NCBI RefSeq assembly: GCF_038003045.1
Contig: NZ_JBBOOK010000001.1
Location: 1,054,001-1,118,000, forward strand
DNA length: 64,000 bases
Source: Sporosarcina sp. FSL W7-1349
GTDB taxonomy: Bacteria; Bacillota; Bacilli; Bacillales_A; Planococcaceae
Reading direction: 5' to 3'
The notes under the pieces were generated by a model. That model was given only the letters and a program-made list of their open reading frames with translations. It was not told the origin of the DNA and did not search any database. The position numbers were made by a program, and so were the translations under genes. Shown here in pieces: positions 44,674-53,958 of the stretch. Each line of letters begins with the position of its first letter. Position 1 is the stretch's first letter.

Positions 44674-45816
44674 TCATTCAGAGAATTTCTTCAACTGATC
44701 TCCGATGACGTCGCTAATGGAAAAGCCTGATGCTTCTTCTGGCATTTCATAGTCGCCGTAGTTGTTATCTTCTTCTTTTTCAATCAAGTCTTTGATGCTG
44801 AGCGATAGACGTTTTTCATCCGCATTGACATCCAGCACTTTGACTTGGACTTTCTGGCCTTCCTGCAACACATCATGCGGTGTACCGATATGTTTGTGAG
44901 AAATGCGGGAAATATGGACAAGTCCTTCAACACCCGGAAGAACTTCAACGAACGCGCCGTAGGAGACAAGTCGCTTGACGACGCCTTCAAAGATGGAACC
45001 TTTCGGCGCTCTCTCTTCGATTCCTTCCCAAGGGCCAGGCAATGTGTCTTTGATGGACAGGGAAATCCGTTCCGAATCTCGGTCGACGGATAGGACTTTG
45101 ACATTTACTTTGTCCCCTTCTTTCAATACATCGGACACTTTTTCGATGTGTTCATGAGACAATTGGGAAATGTGGACAAGTCCGTCCACGCCGCCGATAT
45201 CAACGAACGCACCGAAGGAAGCGAGTCGTTGGACTGTTCCTTCCAGCACTTGACCGGCTTTCAGGTTCTCGAGAACTTCCTCTTTCTGCGCAGCTTTCTC
45301 TTCTTGGATCACCGCACGGTGTGAAAGGATCAAACGGTTCTTCTCTTTATCCATCTCGACGATCTTGAATGTCATCGTACGGCCTTTGTATTCATCGAAA
45401 GATTCGACGAAGTAGTCCTCGACAAGCGATGCCGGGATGAATCCGCGGACGCCAAGGTCCACAACAAGTCCGCCTTTGACGACGTCCTTCACTTCCGTTT
45501 CGATGACTTCCCCATTGTTGAATTTCTCTTCCAAGGAGTCCCATGCGTCTTCCGCATCGATTTTCCGCTTCGAAAGGACGTAATTATCCTCTTCCACTTT
45601 GATAATGCTCAGTTCAAGCTCTTGGCCGACCTCTACAGCATCGGAAGCCTTTTCGATATGAAGGCTGGATAGTTCGCTGATCGGAATGACACCATCGAAA
45701 GGTGCTCCTGGAATTTCAACCGTTACCGATTTATCTTCGATTTTCGTCACCTTACCGGTAACCCGATCTCCTTCGTTATAGCCCGTTTCAGTTTCAAAGT
45801 TCATTTCTTCAGTCAT
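44674..45816 (-). CDS. rpsA: S1-domain protein, ribosomal protein S1 homologue (YpfD)
   Basis: A 380-residue protein with four S1 RNA-binding domains (starts near residues 13, 98, 186 and 271; signatures GFIPASLVE, GLVHISQLSHEHIEKVSDVL, GLVHISRISHKHIGTPHDVL). Gram-negative S1 has six domains; the four-domain form is standard for Firmicutes YpfD and its role in translation initiation is less clear. ATG 45816 (MTEEMNFE) follows GGAGG by eight bases. Confidence 0.95.
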   Translation of the reverse strand: MTEEMNFETETGYNEGDRVTGKVTKIEDKSVTVEIPGAPFDGVIPISELSSLHIEKASDAVEVGQELELSIIKVEEDNYVLSKRKIDAEDAWDSLEEKFNNGEVIETEVKDVVKGGLVVDLGVRGFIPASLVEDYFVESFDEYKGRTMTFKIVEMDKEKNRLILSHRAVIQEEKAAQKEEVLENLKAGQVLEGTVQRLASFGAFVDIGGVDGLVHISQLSHEHIEKVSDVLKEGDKVNVKVLSVDRDSERISLSIKDTLPGPWEGIEERAPKGSIFEGVVKRLVSYGAFVEVLPGVEGLVHISRISHKHIGTPHDVLQEGQKVQVKVLDVNADEKRLSLSIKDLIEKEEDNNYGDYEMPEEASGFSISDVIGDQLKKFSE

Positions 45817-45897
45817 TATGTAGTCCTCCTCCATAAAGATCCTAACTCTATAGTATGCGAATCTATCCATAAAAACAAAAATTTACCCTTACATTTT

Positions 45898-46479
45898 TCA
45901 TTTATTTTGTTGCTGAAGCTTGCGGATTTCCTCCATGATGACTTCTGTCACCTCTTCCGCAGAGGCCTTGCGCTCCCGGTACGGGGTCATGTCCAGCGGT
46001 TTCCCGTAAACGACTTTCAACTGCCGGAGCGGTGCGTAGGGGCCTATGATGGCACACGGAACGACAACGGCATCGCCTTTCAGTGCGAAAAAACCTGCAC
46101 CTGCCAACCCTTTGCCAAGTTCCCCGGTTTTGCTTCTTGTCCCTTCCGGAAACAGGCCGACAACTTTTCCGGAGCGGAGATGCTTCAACGTGTTCCGGAA
46201 AGCTTCCCGATCGCTCATCCCCCGTTTCACAGGGTATGCCTGGAGGCTCGGAAGGAGACTTTTCAATATAGGCGCGTTGAAAAGTTCTTCTTTCGCCATG
46301 AAATGCACCGTCCGCGGGCAAGTGATGCCGACAACAGGCGGATCAAAGTTATGAATGTGGTTTGTACATAACAAGACGCCGCCTTCTTTCGGGAAATGCT
46401 CCCTGCCGATCACTTTAATGCGGAACAATGGATAGAAAAGCGTGCTGACGGCCGCCTTTCCGAAAGGATACAGATTCAT
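45898..46479 (-). CDS. plsC: 1-acyl-sn-glycerol-3-phosphate acyltransferase family protein
   Basis: Membrane-associated lysophosphatidic acid acyltransferase-like enzyme (193 aa). The catalytic HX4D motif is HIHNFD in CTNHIHNFDPPVVG, and the acceptor-binding FPEGTRSKTGEL is present. Catalyses the second acylation in phospholipid synthesis if the family assignment holds. It overlaps cmk by four bases. Confidence 0.93.
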   Translation of the reverse strand: MNLYPFGKAAVSTLFYPLFRIKVIGREHFPKEGGVLLCTNHIHNFDPPVVGITCPRTVHFMAKEELFNAPILKSLLPSLQAYPVKRGMSDREAFRNTLKHLRSGKVVGLFPEGTRSKTGELGKGLAGAGFFALKGDAVVVPCAIIGPYAPLRQLKVVYGKPLDMTPYRERKASAEEVTEVIMEEIRKLQQQNK

Positions 46480-47153
46480 CGGACCATCCTCTCTTCCGCC
46501 AGCTCCCTGATTTTTTCCACGACATCCCCGATGGTCATCGAGGTGGAGTCGACCAGGATTGCGTCTTCGGCTTGCCGGAGAGGGGATGCTTTCCGTTCAC
46601 TATCTGCGCGGTCCCGCTCGCTTATATCCGCTTGCAATTGTTCCAAAGAGGTATGGATGCCGCGCCCGTCATTTTCTTTAAAGCGCCGCAACGCCCGCTC
46701 TTCTACAGAAGCAGTTAGGAAAATTTTCAATTGCGCATGCGGCAATACATCCGTGCCGATATCCCGGCCATCCATGACCACACCTTTATTGTTCGCCAAC
46801 TGGCGCTGTTTGTCCACCATCAACAGACGAACAGATGGATGTGCCGCGACTGCCGATACCGCTTTCGTCACTTCTTGGGTACGGATTGCTTCCGATACAT
46901 CCTCTCCATCCAACAGGACGGCTTGCCCTTTTGCGGATGGAAGCAGGTGGATGTCCGTATGCAGTAACAAGCGCTTCATCGCATCCTCGTCATTTATATC
47001 TATGTGATCGGTGAGCGCCTTATGCGTCAACGCGCGATACATCGCTCCTGTATCAATATACGTAAAGCCCAGTTTTTCGGCTGCCATTTTGGCAACGGTG
47101 CTCTTCCCCGCACCCGCCGGACCATCAATCGCAATTTGAATGCCATTTACCAT
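46476..47153 (-). CDS. cmk: Cytidylate kinase
   Basis: Phosphorylates CMP/dCMP (225 aa). P-loop GPAGAGKSTVAK at about residues 11-22; YIDTGAMYRALT and VMDGRDIGTDVLPHA bind CMP; lid region LRRFKENDGRG. ATG 47153 is preceded by GGGGGT. Position upstream of plsC and the S1 gene is conserved. Confidence 0.96.
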   Translation of the reverse strand: MVNGIQIAIDGPAGAGKSTVAKMAAEKLGFTYIDTGAMYRALTHKALTDHIDINDEDAMKRLLLHTDIHLLPSAKGQAVLLDGEDVSEAIRTQEVTKAVSAVAAHPSVRLLMVDKQRQLANNKGVVMDGRDIGTDVLPHAQLKIFLTASVEERALRRFKENDGRGIHTSLEQLQADISERDRADSERKASPLRQAEDAILVDSTSMTIGDVVEKIRELAEERMVR

Positions 47154-47196
47154 ATCATCTACCCCCGTAGTCAATTCGAAAACATTGTATCATATC

Positions 47197-47240
47197 GAAA
47201 AGGGAAAAGTCCCGTTCATGCAGACTTTCCCCTTTGTATG
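47197..47240 (-). terminator. Probable terminator of the PilZ gene
   Basis: On the minus strand AAAGGGGAAAGTC pairs with GACTTTTCCCTTT, followed by TCGATATG, so the T-run is short. About 40 bases after the gene end. Confidence 0.5.
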
Positions 47241-47277
47241 AGTCTTGATTGGAATGAAAAACATGTCAATCCCTATC

Positions 47278-47922
47278 TTACGACTCCCGATTTCTCGTTT
47301 GCAATTGCCGCTCGAAACAGAAACGAATGATATATTGCCTGTCGACGGCTTCGATGTCTTCGAATTGAAGGGAGCCGATCGTCCGGCCATTCTTCTCCCA
47401 AATACGGACCACTTTTGCAAGCGTCCGGACATATTTGATTTCCTTATCCAAGAAAGGGAGAACGATCGTCAAATTGACTACATCCTCTTCCTTGAACGGG
47501 ACGTTACGGGGAATATTGAGGGCGATCCCGCCCGCGCTCAAATCTTCCGCGACAAACTGGCTGAAACCTTCCTCCGTTTCAACCGCCACGTCGATTGCGG
47601 TGTCTACTCGGACGAATTCGCGCCGCTGAATCTTGTACAGCTGATCGTCTCCCGGATATGACAACTTCAACATCGGGATCCCTTTATTCAACCTACCGCA
47701 TACTTCCGTCTTGAACGCGTAGGAAATCTTATTTTGGTCGATGAAAGTTACGAGCAATGTAGTCCCATCGATGATAAAGGTGGTCCGGCCCGTTTCGATA
47801 TGGGTCGGGTAGTCGATCATGACGTGATCTTCCCCGATATCGACCACCTTGCTTTTATACTTTTCGCTGTCTTTCGTATATTCTTTATCGATTACAATGA
47901 TAGTACCGACTGTCAATAGCAT
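47278..47922 (-). CDS. ypfA: PilZ-domain c-di-GMP-binding protein (YpfA-like flagellar brake)
   Basis: A 214-residue protein with an N-terminal YcgR_2-like beta domain and a C-terminal PilZ domain. The c-di-GMP ligand motifs are QRREFVR (RxxxR) and DLSAGGIAL (DxSxxG). B. subtilis YpfA (DgrA) inhibits motility when bound to c-di-GMP. Start at 47922 (MLLTVGTIIVID) suits the family; the frame extends nine codons further without an evident site. Lies between ypeB and cmk as in B. subtilis. Confidence 0.9.
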   Translation of the reverse strand: MLLTVGTIIVIDKEYTKDSEKYKSKVVDIGEDHVMIDYPTHIETGRTTFIIDGTTLLVTFIDQNKISYAFKTEVCGRLNKGIPMLKLSYPGDDQLYKIQRREFVRVDTAIDVAVETEEGFSQFVAEDLSAGGIALNIPRNVPFKEEDVVNLTIVLPFLDKEIKYVRTLAKVVRIWEKNGRTIGSLQFEDIEAVDRQYIIRFCFERQLQTRNRES

Positions 47923-48092
47923 TGCAAACACCCGCCATCCTGAAGTCATCCGAATTCCGTTTCATGGCATCGATTCGAATCGGCCTATACATGACTAAGG
48001 TCACAAACCGACATACAATACCATTCCACTATTCCTACTTCCATTATGGCATGTCAGGAGGGAAATTCCAATATGGATTTTGGGTGCCAATG

Positions 48093-49379
48093 CTAATCCA
48101 GCTTCTCGGTTTTGATCACTTCGGCTGTTTCTGTATCGACAACGACGGCATAGGTGCCCGGTATGCCATGCTCAACGGATAGGACAGTCAAATAATGTGC
48201 CAGCCGTTGTTCTAGCTGATTATTCTCCACGTAGGCGAGTTCCTTTTTGACTATTTCAACGTCCGAATGGAAAAAAGTGTTCCAATCGATGTCGATAATC
48301 GGTTGTCTTGCTGTATTTTCCTTCCGGATATACTCGGAGGCATCCAAGCCGACCACGTTTGCATTATCTTTGGCTACTTTCAAGTGGATAACATCCGAAA
48401 AGACCTTCGCGTCATATTCCGGTTCGACCCGGACATAGACAAGATGCCAGACATTGTTATTTTCCCGCGCTTCTTCCTGTACCACATCACGATAACCGGC
48501 AGCTTTCAAAAAGCGTTCCGCATTCCGTTGAATATCTTCGAAAGGCTGCTCTTCCCTGCCGAAAGGTCTTTCGGAAAGAAAAGAAAGGACGTGTCCACCC
48601 TTTTTCGTAATGTCGATATAGCCAATTGATTCGTCTTCCGCAAAGCGGATATGGTAGAAAGGATAAGGCGACCCCGCCTGGCTTGAGCCCACTTCGACAA
48701 TTTCATTGGAAACGGAAGGAAATAGTTCTTTGAAGCGCTCCACTGCTTCCTCCCGGGTCACTTCGGCATCCTTCAGATCCCGGAGCTCTTTCTTTTTCTG
48801 AGAATCCGATTCGCTCGCCGTCAACGGAAAATCGCTTTCTGTGTATTGCTTCACTGTATTGCCCATTTTCGACCAGTCGTAACCGGATTCCACATTGTTC
48901 AGCCGATCCGTCCATCCATCCATCGACAATCTTCCGCTGACCATGCCAGCGGTCGCGACTTCCCATTCATCCGCGAGCTCGCCCAAGTTCTTGGACGCTT
49001 GTCTCATCACTTGATGGAATTTTTCAGAATCATGATAACGGTCGCCGTCCTTGGCATAATCGCCCAGACGCCCCAAGTAGTTCATCCATGACGTCGAAAA
49101 GCCCGAATCTAACGGCAAAGCAGAGATGGAGCTTTTGATATCGGAGGATAATCGCCAAATATCTTCTCTGGCTTGTGCCGAACCATCCGATTCATTAAAT
49201 AGTAGCGTCTTCTTGACCGCCGTATCCAGCTCTTCCAATTTTTCCGAGGCATCGGCCATTTTTTTCGCATATTGCCCGCTCAGTGCGAGGGCAAGCTTTT
49301 CACTTTCCGTTGTTTTGCCATAGGCATAAATCGAAATGGCTGCGATGGCGTATACTAGAACGAATATTGTTTTTTTCAT
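48093..49379 (-). CDS. ypeB: Germination protein YpeB
   Basis: Membrane-anchored spore protein (428 aa) needed for the stability or localisation of the cortex-lytic enzyme SleB. An N-terminal membrane segment (TIFVLVYAIAAISIYAYG), a long helical region, and C-terminal PepSY-like repeats (TREEAVERFKELFP, ENAERFLKAAGY-like, VVVDTETAEVIKTEKLD) are visible. It lies directly after sleB, as in Bacillus. Confidence 0.95.
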   Translation of the reverse strand: MKKTIFVLVYAIAAISIYAYGKTTESEKLALALSGQYAKKMADASEKLEELDTAVKKTLLFNESDGSAQAREDIWRLSSDIKSSISALPLDSGFSTSWMNYLGRLGDYAKDGDRYHDSEKFHQVMRQASKNLGELADEWEVATAGMVSGRLSMDGWTDRLNNVESGYDWSKMGNTVKQYTESDFPLTASESDSQKKKELRDLKDAEVTREEAVERFKELFPSVSNEIVEVGSSQAGSPYPFYHIRFAEDESIGYIDITKKGGHVLSFLSERPFGREEQPFEDIQRNAERFLKAAGYRDVVQEEARENNNVWHLVYVRVEPEYDAKVFSDVIHLKVAKDNANVVGLDASEYIRKENTARQPIIDIDWNTFFHSDVEIVKKELAYVENNQLEQRLAHYLTVLSVEHGIPGTYAVVVDTETAEVIKTEKLD

Positions 49380-49469
49380 ATGTCGGCAAAATGATTCGTC
49401 GGAATTGTAGATTTCCCGCTCATCTTTGCCTGCCTCCTCTCATTGCCGTTGTCATTTCCGTCATCCGGA

Positions 49470-50255
49470 TCACATGCAGAAAACATGCAGCCCGATTTTT
49501 TTGATTTGCGGGCGCGACCAGATCCATTTGCTTGTCGCTGTGATCGGGTTGAAATAATAGATGGCATTTTCAGATGGATCCCACCCGTTGATGGCATCCA
49601 ACACGGCTTCTTTTGCCCGTTCATTCGGCTCCAGCCAGATTTGTCCGTCTGCAACCGCGGTAAAGGCGCCCGGCTGAAAGATGACTCCGCCTACCGTATC
49701 AGGGAAATCCGGGTGCTCGATGCGGTTCAAGATGACTGCAGCAACCGCCACTTGTCCCTCATACGGCTCACCCCGGGCTTCCCCGTAAACCGCATTGGCC
49801 AGAAGTTTCAGATCCTGGTCGGAATACTTGGCAGGCAACTGGATCGGATCTTTCTTGGCACCGCCTTGGGACACTTGCGAAGATAACGGTTTATTTCCAT
49901 AATAGGTGAATTGATTGCCCTTCCGTATGTTGTCTTGTACAAACTTCTCATCATACTGGGAAGCAGCCGCCAACTTTTTCTTCGTTTGAGCTCCCGCAAT
50001 TCCATCGACAGGCAGACCGAATTTCTCCTGGAAATTCCGCAGCGCCCAATAGGTCGAATATCCGAATTTCCCGTCAATGGCTCCATGATAATATCCGATA
50101 TATTGGAGTCTTGCCTGGAGTTCAATAACGTCGTCTCCGTTCGCGCCCCTTGCCAAGTCCCGTGCGCTAAAAGCATCGATTTGATTTGGAGAAGTGGCAT
50201 ACGCCGTTCCTAGTAAAAGGACGATGGCCACCATCCGGATCACCATTCGTTTCAC
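49470..50255 (-). CDS. sleB: Spore cortex-lytic enzyme SleB
   Basis: Lytic transglycosylase that degrades cortex peptidoglycan during germination (261 aa). Signal peptide (MVIRMVAIVLLLGTAYA), a peptidoglycan-binding domain (about 35-100, GDDVIELQARLQYIGYYHG) and a hydrolase_2 catalytic domain with LLANAVYGEARGEPYEGQVAVAAVILNR, where the Glu is catalytic. Start is GTG at 50255, seven bases after AGGAGG. Forms an operon with ypeB. Confidence 0.96.
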   Translation of the reverse strand: MKRMVIRMVAIVLLLGTAYATSPNQIDAFSARDLARGANGDDVIELQARLQYIGYYHGAIDGKFGYSTYWALRNFQEKFGLPVDGIAGAQTKKKLAAASQYDEKFVQDNIRKGNQFTYYGNKPLSSQVSQGGAKKDPIQLPAKYSDQDLKLLANAVYGEARGEPYEGQVAVAAVILNRIEHPDFPDTVGGVIFQPGAFTAVADGQIWLEPNERAKEAVLDAINGWDPSENAIYYFNPITATSKWIWSRPQIKKIGLHVFCM

Positions 50256-50315
50256 TTGCATTCCTCCTTTCCCTCAGCTTGCCCAAAGATAGGATTTTTA
50301 TTTAAAAAAAGAGAG

Positions 50316-50421
50316 AATCGAACAGCGAAGGGTTCGATTTGCTGTATTTCCGCGCACTCTGCGGAAATTAAGGCACGGCTCTCGAACTGCGAAGGGTTTG
50401 CATTCCGCGGAAATTTAGGCA
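50316..50421. repeat. Modular hairpin repeat, copy B (with a degenerate tandem half-unit)
   Basis: Between prsW and sleB. First unit: ATCGAAC/GTTCGAT hairpin, then ATTTCCGC/GCGGAAAT hairpin, ending AAGGCAC (to about 50375). A second, shortened unit follows (TCGAACTGCGAAGGGTTTGC ... GGAAATTTAGGCAC), as if the middle were deleted. Related to copies at 24937 and 58102. Confidence 0.75.
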
Positions 50422-50496
50422 CTTTAAAGAAGTCGCACACCTAGACTACCTTCCTTTTCACACTTCAAAATCTACCCAGTCAACCGCTGAATAAAT

Positions 50497-50522
50497 ACAA
50501 AAAATCCCGCCGAAGCGGGATT
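50497..50522 (-). terminator. Terminator overlapping the prsW stop
   Basis: On the minus strand AATCCCGC pairs with GCGGGATT around TTCG, followed by TTTTTGTATT. The stem begins inside the prsW stop codon. Confidence 0.85.
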
Positions 50523-51204
50523 AGTCTTGATTAATTTGAGCTTTTCTTCTGAATTGACGCATCGCGAAGATATGCGCATATTTCACCCGGGTCAAGCCGA
50601 ACCACCAGAGGAACAGCATGAAGGGGATGATCAAATACAGCCAGATGTCGTGAATGAGCAAGATCGTATTATATACACAATGAAGGAAATACGGCGCAAG
50701 AAACGCGATGAAAAGCGTCCAACGTTTATTGGACTCGACTGCGAATTTGGCCCTTCCGATATAATACCCCATGACGACCCCGAAAAGCGCGTGGCTCGAT
50801 ACTGGCAGCAAGGCGCGGAGGAAGGCGGTATCCATGCCGAACGTCAGCAAATAGATGATGTTCTCCACCGTGGCAAATCCAAGCGACACACTCGCCCCAT
50901 ACAAAATACCGTCATACGCATCCTCGAACTCCATATGCCGATAGATGGCGATCAATAAGATCAGCCATTTGAAGAATTCTTCCAACCCGCTCGTGAAGAC
51001 GACAGCCCGGAGGAATTCACTTGAAAATACATGTTCTTCCTCGAAGACATATTGAATGAACAGAATTGGGAACGTCATGATCGCTCCATAGATGAATGTA
51101 TGAAACAATGTGCGGGACGGTTCTTTGGCAATCTGTTTCCGCAAATAAAAATAGCTGAAGAGCGCCAAACCAGGCGCAATCGCTACAGTGAGCAATATGA
51201 ACAT
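50521..51204 (-). CDS. prsW: Intramembrane protease PrsW
   Basis: Multispanning protease that makes the first cut in anti-sigma factor RsiW in response to envelope stress (227 aa). The conserved glutamates are in TSGLEEFFKWLILL and a second motif in YGASVSLGFATVENIIYL; a histidine in SSHALFGVVMGYY completes the signature. Membrane segments number about seven. The sigW/rsiW locus itself is not in the window. Position (ypdC) upstream of sleB matches B. subtilis. Confidence 0.94.
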   Translation of the reverse strand: MFILLTVAIAPGLALFSYFYLRKQIAKEPSRTLFHTFIYGAIMTFPILFIQYVFEEEHVFSSEFLRAVVFTSGLEEFFKWLILLIAIYRHMEFEDAYDGILYGASVSLGFATVENIIYLLTFGMDTAFLRALLPVSSHALFGVVMGYYIGRAKFAVESNKRWTLFIAFLAPYFLHCVYNTILLIHDIWLYLIIPFMLFLWWFGLTRVKYAHIFAMRQFRRKAQINQD

Positions 51205-51242
51205 GGATGGCCCCCTGTCTCAGCCGGCAATCGAACCGCGGC

Positions 51243-52220
51243 CTACTCGCTTACCGTTAGTTGTTTTTTCGCAATATTCTCCGCGATCAATCCTCCATGA
51301 AATCGACCATTCTCGATGAAAATCCGGTTAGCATCGTTTCCGGCTGCGATGACTCCGGCAATATAGAGCCCAGCCACGTTCGTTTCCATTGTTTCTTCAT
51401 CAAATACGGGACTACCGCTCGTTTCATCAATTTGAATACCGATTTTTCTGAAAAAATCATGGTCCGGATGATAACCGATCATCGCAAAAACCGTATCGTT
51501 TTCAATGGTGAACAGTTCATCACCTTTCCGGATCATCACCGAATCCTCGGTGATTTTCTCGACGGTCGCATTGAAATGCATCGTGATCGCTCCATTGCGG
51601 ACCAAGCTGTCGAATCCTGGTAGGATCCACGGTTTCACGCTTGGGGAATAATCGGATCCGTGGTAGACGACTGTCACATACGCACCTGCCCGTTCCAGTT
51701 CCAGTGCCGCATCCACTGCGGAGTTCTTCCCTCCGATGACGACAACATGTTTTTTGAAATAGGGATGTGCTTCTTTGAAATAGTGATGCACTTTCGGAAG
51801 GTCCGCCCCTTCCGCCCCCAAGCGGTTCGGATTATCATAATATCCAGTCGCGATGACGACATGCCTTGCCTCGTATTCCGCCTTGTCGGAAACTATGCGG
51901 AAACGCTCCTTTTCTTTTATGACGTCCAACACCTTTTCATGACTGTTGATTTCCAAATCCTTCAACATTGCGACCTGCCGGTAATAAACAAGTGCATCAT
52001 TGCGTCTCGGTTTTTCCGCCGCCGTGATGAACGGGATATCACCGATTGATAATTTGATACTGGAGCTGAAAAAAGTCTGATGGGTCGGATAATGGTAGAT
52101 CGCATTCACGATCGTCCCCTTTTCGATGATCAGGACTTCCAACCCTTTATTCTTTAATTCGATAGCCGCCGACAGACCGCATGGCCCGCCACCGACGACG
52201 ATTGCATCTTTCTCTATCAT
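51243..52220 (-). CDS. ypdA: Bacillithiol disulfide reductase YpdA (Bdr)
   Basis: FAD/NADPH-dependent oxidoreductase (325 aa) that reduces bacillithiol disulfide. The FAD-binding loop is VVGGGPCGLSAAIELKNKG (about residues 8-26) with the single Cys14 characteristic of the family; NADPH-binding VVIGGKNSAVDAALELERAG near 160. Fits the bacillithiol gene bshA at 17973. Followed upstream by ypbG. Confidence 0.94.
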   Translation of the reverse strand: MIEKDAIVVGGGPCGLSAAIELKNKGLEVLIIEKGTIVNAIYHYPTHQTFFSSSIKLSIGDIPFITAAEKPRRNDALVYYRQVAMLKDLEINSHEKVLDVIKEKERFRIVSDKAEYEARHVVIATGYYDNPNRLGAEGADLPKVHHYFKEAHPYFKKHVVVIGGKNSAVDAALELERAGAYVTVVYHGSDYSPSVKPWILPGFDSLVRNGAITMHFNATVEKITEDSVMIRKGDELFTIENDTVFAMIGYHPDHDFFRKIGIQIDETSGSPVFDEETMETNVAGLYIAGVIAAGNDANRIFIENGRFHGGLIAENIAKKQLTVSE

Positions 52221-52238
52221 TTTTTACATTGCACTCCT

Positions 52239-52982
52239 TCACTGCAAATCCCCATACTTGATCTTGATGACATGGCATTCTGGATCGGCACCCAATCGGA
52301 AGGGCACCGTGGACGTGCCATATCCGTTGCTGATCAATTTTGCCCGCCCGCCTTCCAGCCAAAACTTCCCTTTATCTTGGATGCCGAGCTTGCCAAGACG
52401 GATTTGGCCGCCATGGGTATGGCCCGCCAACATTACACAAGGCTGGAATTGTCGCTCCACCTTGCGGAATACGGACGGTGTATGAGTGACTAAAATACTA
52501 TATTTTCCTCTATCAATATAACGTAGAGTGGAATCAATATCGACTTTTCGGCTCGACGGATCATCCGTCCCGCAAATCATCCAATCCGGATGGCCTGGTA
52601 CGGATGCTGCCCGATTCTCCAAAATGACGCAGCCATGACGAGCCAAAATATCGCGAATCAGCGGCTCCCCCACTTCCCGATCATTGTTTCCCCATACGAA
52701 GAAAAGCGGGCCCAGTTCGGAAAGCCGTTTAACATTCTCATCGATCCGACGGGGCGGCACTCCTCTTTCCGCCAAATCCCCGCCGAGGATGACAAGATCG
52801 AACTTCCCGGCTTCCCGTAATTGGAGGAGAAGTTTCTCATCGATTTCCCTGCGGTGAATATCCGAAATGAAAAAGACCGATAATTCGTCCTTCCCATTGC
52901 GGGAATCGTTGACAGTCATTTCATGGTACATGACATTTCTCCGCTTGGCATTTACGTACATATAAGTTAGGAAACCGACCAT
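52239..52982 (-). CDS. ypbG: Metallophosphoesterase, YpbG-like
   Basis: A calcineurin-like phosphoesterase of at least 247 residues. Metal-binding motifs are FISDIHRREI (DxH), LGGDLAERG (GDxxxR-like), WGNNDRE (GNxD) and AGHTHGGQIRLG (GHTHGG), all intact. The N-terminus is unclear. ATG 52982 yields a shortened hydrophobic segment and has no good ribosome binding site. The same frame is open for another 17 codons to a stop at 53034 and would extend the segment to a full membrane helix (IVGAFFSLMVGFLTYMYV), but contains no ATG, GTG or TTG. ATG 52931 (MYHEMTV) would give a soluble form behind CGGAG. The substrate is unknown. Confidence 0.88.
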   Translation of the reverse strand: MVGFLTYMYVNAKRRNVMYHEMTVNDSRNGKDELSVFFISDIHRREIDEKLLLQLREAGKFDLVILGGDLAERGVPPRRIDENVKRLSELGPLFFVWGNNDREVGEPLIRDILARHGCVILENRAASVPGHPDWMICGTDDPSSRKVDIDSTLRYIDRGKYSILVTHTPSVFRKVERQFQPCVMLAGHTHGGQIRLGKLGIQDKGKFWLEGGRAKLISNGYGTSTVPFRLGADPECHVIKIKYGDLQ

Positions 52983-53066
52983 AAGAGAAAAGAATGCCCC
53001 AACTATCTTGCTCCCCGTAACGATGCACCACCTTTATTATTCAGCAAATTGTTTCTAAAACGCGTG

Positions 53067-53095
53067 CAAAAAGGCAAAGTGTGCACTTTGCCTTT
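53067..53095 (-). terminator. Terminator of the LysM gene
   Basis: AAAGGCAAAGTG pairs perfectly with CACTTTGCCTTT across two bases, with T5 on the minus strand. About 17 bases after the LysM protein stop. Confidence 0.83.
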
Positions 53096-53112
53096 ATAAT
53101 TTCTGTTCTATA

Positions 53113-53775
53113 TCACGGAATGATCAGTTTTTGTCCTACTTGGATATTATTCGACGACAGGCCGTTGGCGCGCCGGATTTTCTCCAAATTCGCATCCGAG
53201 CCTGAGCCGTAATAATTTACAGCAATCCGGTACAATGTTTCACTCGCCGCGACAACATGTGTTTTACCGGTGGACTGAGGCTGTTCCGGTTTAGGGTCCG
53301 CTTTCGGCTTTTCTGCTGGCTGCTCCGGTTTCGGAGGTGTCGGTTTCGTTTCCGGCTGCGGTGTGGAAGCCGGCTCTTTTACTGCCTCAACCGGTTTTGC
53401 CGGTTCGTTTGAGGTACTTCCTGTTTTTTCCGCTAATGTTTGCTCATCAGGATCGGACTTTTCCGCGGCTGCATCCTTGCTTTGCGGTTCCGAATTATCG
53501 ATTTCAATCCGTACGCCGGAATCCTCCACCTGGGCGGATGTTTTATCGTCCGGTGAATAAAAATCGGAGATGACATACACTAAAATTCCGACCGGAATGA
53601 GAGTGAAAAGACCAAGGATGACATTGAGCAAGAGATGATTGGATTTCCTTTTTGGATTCCTTTTTGTGCGATGTAATTCGACACGGGATGGCAAACGTCC
53701 AGAATCATCCTCTTCCTCCAGGCTAATTTCCTTCCGATGTTCTTCGAATTCAGCTTTGAAATCATCTTTATCCAT
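53113..53775 (-). CDS. ypbE: LysM-domain membrane protein, YpbE-like
   Basis: A 220-residue single-pass protein: charged cytoplasmic N-terminus (1-45), membrane segment (about 48-70, [22 protein letters not shown]), a low-complexity Pro/Lys/Glu/Ala-rich linker (about 80-170) and a C-terminal LysM domain ([20 protein letters not shown] ... [11 protein letters not shown]) that should bind peptidoglycan. Position and architecture match B. subtilis YpbE. No hydrolase domain is present, so it may be structural or targeting. Confidence 0.9.
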   Translation of the reverse strand: MDKDDFKAEFEEHRKEISLEEEDDSGRLPSRVELHRTKRNPKRKSNHLLLNVILGLFTLIPVGILVYVISDFYSPDDKTSAQVEDSGVRIEIDNSEPQSKDAAAEKSDPDEQTLAEKTGSTSNEPAKPVEAVKEPASTPQPETKPTPPKPEQPAEKPKADPKPEQPQSTGKTHVVAASETLYRIAVNYYGSGSDANLEKIRRANGLSSNNIQVGQKLIIP

Positions 53776-53958
53776 GTTACATTCTCCTATCCCGTCGTGC
53801 TGTTCCTCTTATTATGACGAATTCTGGTGGAAAAATCAATCACTCGCCGCACCTCACCTCTTTCGCAAGCTGGGCCATTTCGGTGTTTTTCATCTCAAGC
53901 GGACATTTTCCGACATATTCTGAAATTCCCGGATAGAATCAGTAGGGAATCCGGCCTG

